From: Mya arenaria
Taxonomy: Eukaryota > Mollusca > Bivalvia > Myida > Myidae
Direction of reading: 5' to 3'
Assembly: GCF_026914265.1 (NCBI RefSeq)
Contig: NC_069130.1
Span: 620,001-684,000, forward strand
Length of the DNA stretch: 64,000 nt
The translations under genes were made by a program, and so were the position numbers. Shown here in pieces: positions 61,001-64,000 of the stretch; the first letter of the stretch is position 1; each line of letters starts with the position of its first letter. The notes below the pieces were generated by a model, which worked only from the letters and a program-made list of their open reading frames with translations, had not been told where the DNA came from and did not search any database.

Positions 61001-63883
61001 GCCTGCTCAACGATATACCACGGCACGTGTATCAACACATACAAGTTTATATGTAACGGAATGGCCATCCCGGGACTGTGTGGGAATCTCACACACTTCA
61101 GGTAAATTTATTCCAACAAATCAGCATGCTATGCACCCTGTTGTTGATAACATATACATGTATATTTAAGGGACCCATTCTCGTCTAATGGAGACACATA
61201 TCGAAAAATAATTTACTTTGATAAGCAATCATTTAAATACCAAATTAGAGCTCTATTATCAAATTCATTTAAAAATGTGACATACAATATCTGATTTTAA
61301 TGAAAAGTGTTTTCAATGCAAATTGATTTTTTTTTATTCTACCTTACCACGTCAGCACTCCCTAGAAGGTCATACTGAATAGATTCCCTTTATATTCTAT
61401 AGGCAATGGGCCAATTTGCATGCAGACAAATACTGATTTCTATTGCTTCGCGGCTCCAAACACCAAATACTGGGAGACGGTTCCACATTTGTTTTAAACA
61501 ACAAAAGAAAAATACGTTATTTTAGAAGAAAAATAAAATCAGTTAAAAGTTAACACTGTGCATTTGACAAAGTGACCAAATCCTGCTTAGGTGTACAAAC
61601 AATGCGGTGGAAATTTAAACAACAAATCAGATGAAGTAGATCCAGCAAGATTAGTCTGTTTTGAAATAGCAAACCATTCCGCTCAAAACCTATAAATATG
61701 GAAATCAGTCAATGTTCTTAAATGAAAAAACAAAACAAATCATGATTTGATGCACTGTCAGGTGTCAGTTAAAAGAGATAAGGCACGTAAGAATGAGTAT
61801 GCACTTCTGAATTGGTGTAATTTGCACGGAAATTGTTCTAGTTCCAACTCTTCCCGTCTGCTCACTCCAGGAACTGTTCTTGTTCCAGGTTTTCCCTTCT
61901 ACTCACTCTCGGAATCGTTCCAGGTCTTCCCGTTTACTCACTCTCAGAACTGTTCTAGTTCCAACACCTCCCGTCTACTCACTCTCGGAGCTGTTCTAGT
62001 TCCAACTCTTCCCGTTTACTCACTCTCGGAACTATTCTTATTCCGACTCTTCCCGTCCACTCACTCTCGGAGCTGTTCTAGTTCCAACTCTTCCCGTTTA
62101 CTCACTCTCGGAGCTGTTCTAGTTCCAACTCTTCCCGTCCACTCACTCTCGGAGCTGTTCTTATTCCGACTCTTCCCGTCTACTCACTCTCGGAGCTGTT
62201 CTAGTTCCAACTCTTACCGTTTACTCACTCTCGGAGCTGTTCTAGTTCCAACTCTTCCCGTCCACTCTTTCTCGAAACTGTTCTTATTCCGACTCTTCCC
62301 GTCTACTCACTCTCGGAGCTGTTCTTATTCCGACTCTTCCCGTCTACTCACTCTCGGAACTGTTCTTATTCAGACTCTTCCCGTCTACTCACTCTCGGAA
62401 CTGTTCTAGTTCCAACTCTTCCCGTCCACTCACTCTCGGTAGTGTTCTTATTCCAACTCTTCCCGTTTACTACCTCTCGGAACCGTTCTTATTCCGACTC
62501 TTCCCGTCTACTCACTCTAGGAGCTGTTCTAGTTCAAACTTTTCCCGTCCACTCACTTTCGGAACTGTTCTTATTCCGACTCTTCCCGTCTACTCACTCT
62601 CGGAGCTGTTCTAGTTCCAACTCTTCCCGTCTACTCACTCTCGGAACTTTTCTTATTCCGACTCTTCCCGTCTACTCACTCTCGGAACTTTTCTAGTTCC
62701 AACTCTTCCCGTTTACTCACTCTTTGAACTATTCTTATTCCGACTCTTTCCGTTTACCCAACACTCTTTTAAAACTATTGTTGTTGTTGCTTTTCCTGTC
62801 AACACACTTGGATCTGTTCTATATTTTGTTATTTCTCGTCAACACTTTCTAGAAACTGTTCTTGTTCTAACTATTCGCGCCAACACCTTCTCGGGTCTGT
62901 TCTAGTAAAGACGATTTCCGCCAACACACTCTCGGAACTGTTCTAGTTCAGACAATGCCCGCCAACACACTCTCGGAAATATTCTAGTTCTAGCTTTCCA
63001 TGTCAGCACACTCTAAAAACTGTGTTGTTCGAAGTCTAACGTTCTAAGTCAGCGCACTCTCAAAAGGTTTTAAGTTCTACCATTCACGTCAACACACTCT
63101 CGGAACTGTTTGTTTAAAATTCTAACACACACTATACACGTCTCGAAACTGTTTGTTTTAAGTTCTACAAAACACGTTAACTCACTCACGGAACTGTATT
63201 TTTCCTTACTACACTATACACATCAATGCACTTCCGGTGTTGTTTTAGTTCTACAATACACGTAAACACAATGTCGAAACTGTATTAGTTCTACACATCA
63301 TCATGAAGGAAACACTATACTAAATTAACACCCATTTAAGAATTCTTAAATTATAACTGCCATTTCTAGCCAATGAAATCGTATGATAACACATTTCATT
63401 ATATTCGCAATAACCCCTGTTTATATATGATTGAATATTACACTGTATGAGGCCTTTAAAATGTATGAAGCAATGCCATTTTTCCATGACTGGTCACGCG
63501 GTGACCCCTATTTTGCCAAATTGGGTCACTAATCTTCATATCGTAGCAAAATGGCGTCTATTATTCCGATTTAGGTGAATAAATAAAACAATTACCAGAT
63601 AGTGTTGGCGTCTTGGTCAATGTAGTTAGGTTGTCAACGTGATATATACGATACAGGGATGTCCCGTATATCCCAAATCGGTTCACCTTCAAACCCCGTA
63701 ACTTATAATACTATCACATACCAATGTTTACTACGATATTCGTATGAGAAACAGCAGACAAACTAGTGATCATACGCATGTTCATTAATGAAGTGGTGTC
63801 ATTCGTTCTTCAGTGCCATAGACACAGATTTGACTGCTATGCAGTGCTGCAACGGCTGGAATATTGGAAGCATTGGGGGATAG
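52076..63883 (+). CDS. Novel cysteine-rich secreted peptide precursor, 94 aa, three exons
   Basis: Exon 1 (52076-52160) encodes a signal peptide beginning MVTNNISYLVLISLWLLMAL and ends VNSSPMVR plus one base. Exon 2 (60972-61101) completes that codon as Asp and encodes VSPAPSNSIACSTIYHGTC, then INTYKFIC and NGMAIPGLC, ending with two bases. Exon 3 (63814-63883) completes Ser and encodes AIDTDLTAMQCCNGWN, then IGSIGG and TAG. Only one frame of exon 2 is open, and it fits both joints. Six cysteines are spaced C-x7-C-x7-C-x8-C-x17-CC, an order of four single Cys then a CC pair as in beta- and big-defensin-like peptides, although the spacing differs. It is a likely secreted, disulphide-bonded peptide; an antimicrobial or signalling role is inference only. 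A good donor 8 bp after the stop suggests a 3' UTR intron. The introns are 8.8 and 2.7 kb and full of minisatellites. Confidence 0.75.
53215..56640 (+). repeat. 39/42-bp minisatellite array, about 3.4 kb, in intron 1 of the peptide gene
   Basis: Up to about 53990 the unit is 39 bp (ATTGCATTCATATATTATTG plus GCGCACCGTACATATTGTA). After that it is mostly 42 bp (GTTTCATTCATATATTATGG plus GCGCACCGTACATGTTGTCA and TG). Both lengths are multiples of three, which keeps several frames open for hundreds of codons on both strands without any gene. A block of about 500 bp near 54200-54650 recurs at 54950-55400 with a shift of about 752 bp. Confidence 0.97.
57188..57562 (+). repeat. 60-bp tandem repeat, about 6 units, in intron 1 of the peptide gene
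   Basis: The unit TCATATAGAGTAGATCTGAC plus AATGAAGACACCATTTGTTT and TCATAGAGCATATTTGTATA repeats six times with AGATC/AGTTC variants. Sixty is a multiple of three, so frames stay open on both strands. It is not a gene. Confidence 0.96.
57563..58110. other. Gene-free intronic stretch
   Basis: AT-rich intron sequence of the peptide gene without further structure that I can see. Confidence 0.4.
58111..58441. repeat. Cluster of GAATAAGGAAC/GGAACTAGTTCC inverted repeats
   Basis: At 58111-58159 two 21-bp arms with one mismatch surround a 7-base loop. The same words recur at 58283-58305 and again at about 58402-58437 around a GGAACTAGTTCC palindrome. The set could fold in several ways. It may be the relic of a small inverted-repeat element. 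Confidence 0.65.
58442..59000. other. Gene-free intronic stretch
   Basis: Very AT-rich sequence with nothing recognised. Confidence 0.4.
59001..59640 (+). mobile_element. LINE remnant adjoining the 58-bp array
   Basis: Readable reverse transcriptase text includes RWLVSLYPEKQSMIFFRKPN, HPILVIQNTQISKVNNHKHL and LTFSNE, then SRSSLEKLYFSLSRSLFEW. These match the thumb-side region of bivalve LINEs (KHLGLTFS, LEK.YFS..R...EW). Frame changes and a roughly 140-bp internal duplication (59395-59470 against 59537-59612) show it is decayed. Confidence 0.6.
59640..60910 (+). repeat. 58-bp minisatellite array, about 22 units, in intron 1 of the peptide gene
   Basis: The unit CTATGATCCCAGAACATTAC plus ATTTTGTTTGAGAGGCGGAC and AGCTATAGGACTGGGTTA repeats about 22 times. 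A run of several units at 60060-60320 recurs closely at 60540-60800, showing block duplication. It ends about 60 bp before exon 2 of the peptide gene. Confidence 0.96.
61102..61839. other. Start of intron 2 of the peptide gene
   Basis: AT-rich sequence without a recognised feature. Confidence 0.4.
61840..63300 (+). repeat. 41-bp minisatellite array, regular to about 62755, then decayed, in intron 2 of the peptide gene
   Basis: The unit CTCTTCCCGTCTACTCACTC plus TCGGAGCTGTTCTAGTTCCA and A repeats about 22 times. AGTTCCAAC and TATTCCGAC versions alternate over much of its length. To the right, degenerate units with CAACACACTCTCGGAACTGT continue to about 63300. The strand is strongly pyrimidine-rich. 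Ser/Leu-rich frames across it are artefacts. Confidence 0.95.
63301..63813. other. End of intron 2 of the peptide gene
   Basis: AT-rich sequence leading to the acceptor TCGTTCTTCAG before exon 3. No other feature is seen. Confidence 0.4.
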
Positions 63884-64000
63884 TTGATGGTAAGTTAACA
63901 TTTGTATCTCATAGTCCTTACGACAATTAGCAATCCCGAAATGCATACTCAAACGCATGTCATTTTATCGGTTTACCAAGTATGAGTTAAGCTTTGTAAA

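Noticed and set aside
61747-62696. Ser/Leu-rich frames of 220 and 84 codons
   Set aside because: They follow the 41-bp repeat, and the protein repeats every 41 residues (three units). The region is intronic in the peptide gene.

Overview
The window looks like AT-rich nuclear DNA of a mollusc, most probably a bivalve. The genes are animal-type and intron-split, and they are separated by dense bivalve-style repeats: a tRNA-Arg-headed SINE, Helitron-like elements with roughly 140-bp internal tandems and a 3' hairpin, several MITE families, mariner and LINE remnants, and very large minisatellites. No bacterial, organellar or rRNA sequence is seen. Most genes have short exons, so they were found by matching splice sites and reading-frame phase. 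The species is inferred, not shown.

Layout. 1-5,700: a possible 3' gene end at 1-331, a fold-back element, Helitron-like remnants, and a minus-strand C-type lectin (3832-5642) whose membrane/stalk exon has a stop and a frame change. 6,113-7,668: a compact minus-strand three-exon gene for a 107-aa secreted protein. 11,802-15,754: most of a minus-strand SLC7-type cationic amino acid transporter with two frame breaks and no visible 5' end. 16.17-19.44 kb: a 35-bp minisatellite. 20,235-23,647: a divergent minus-strand eIF5A-like gene. 31,927-37,522: a normal four-exon eIF5A on the same strand. 42-46 kb: LINE remnants carrying MITEs. 46.6-48.15 kb: a 47-bp minisatellite. 52,076-63,883: a plus-strand three-exon gene for a 94-aa cysteine-rich secreted peptide whose two introns hold four more minisatellites.

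How the genes relate. The two eIF5A genes are a duplicated pair. The copy at 20-23.6 kb keeps the hypusine lysine and introns 2 and 3, but lacks intron 1 and has changed beside the hypusine loop. The lectin, the 107-aa protein and the cysteine-rich peptide are secreted or membrane products of the kind expected in mucosal or immune tissue, but nothing in the window ties them to one pathway. The strongest candidates for something undescribed are the 94-aa cysteine-rich peptide, the divergent eIF5A copy, and a MITE family with two of its three copies just 5' of start codons.
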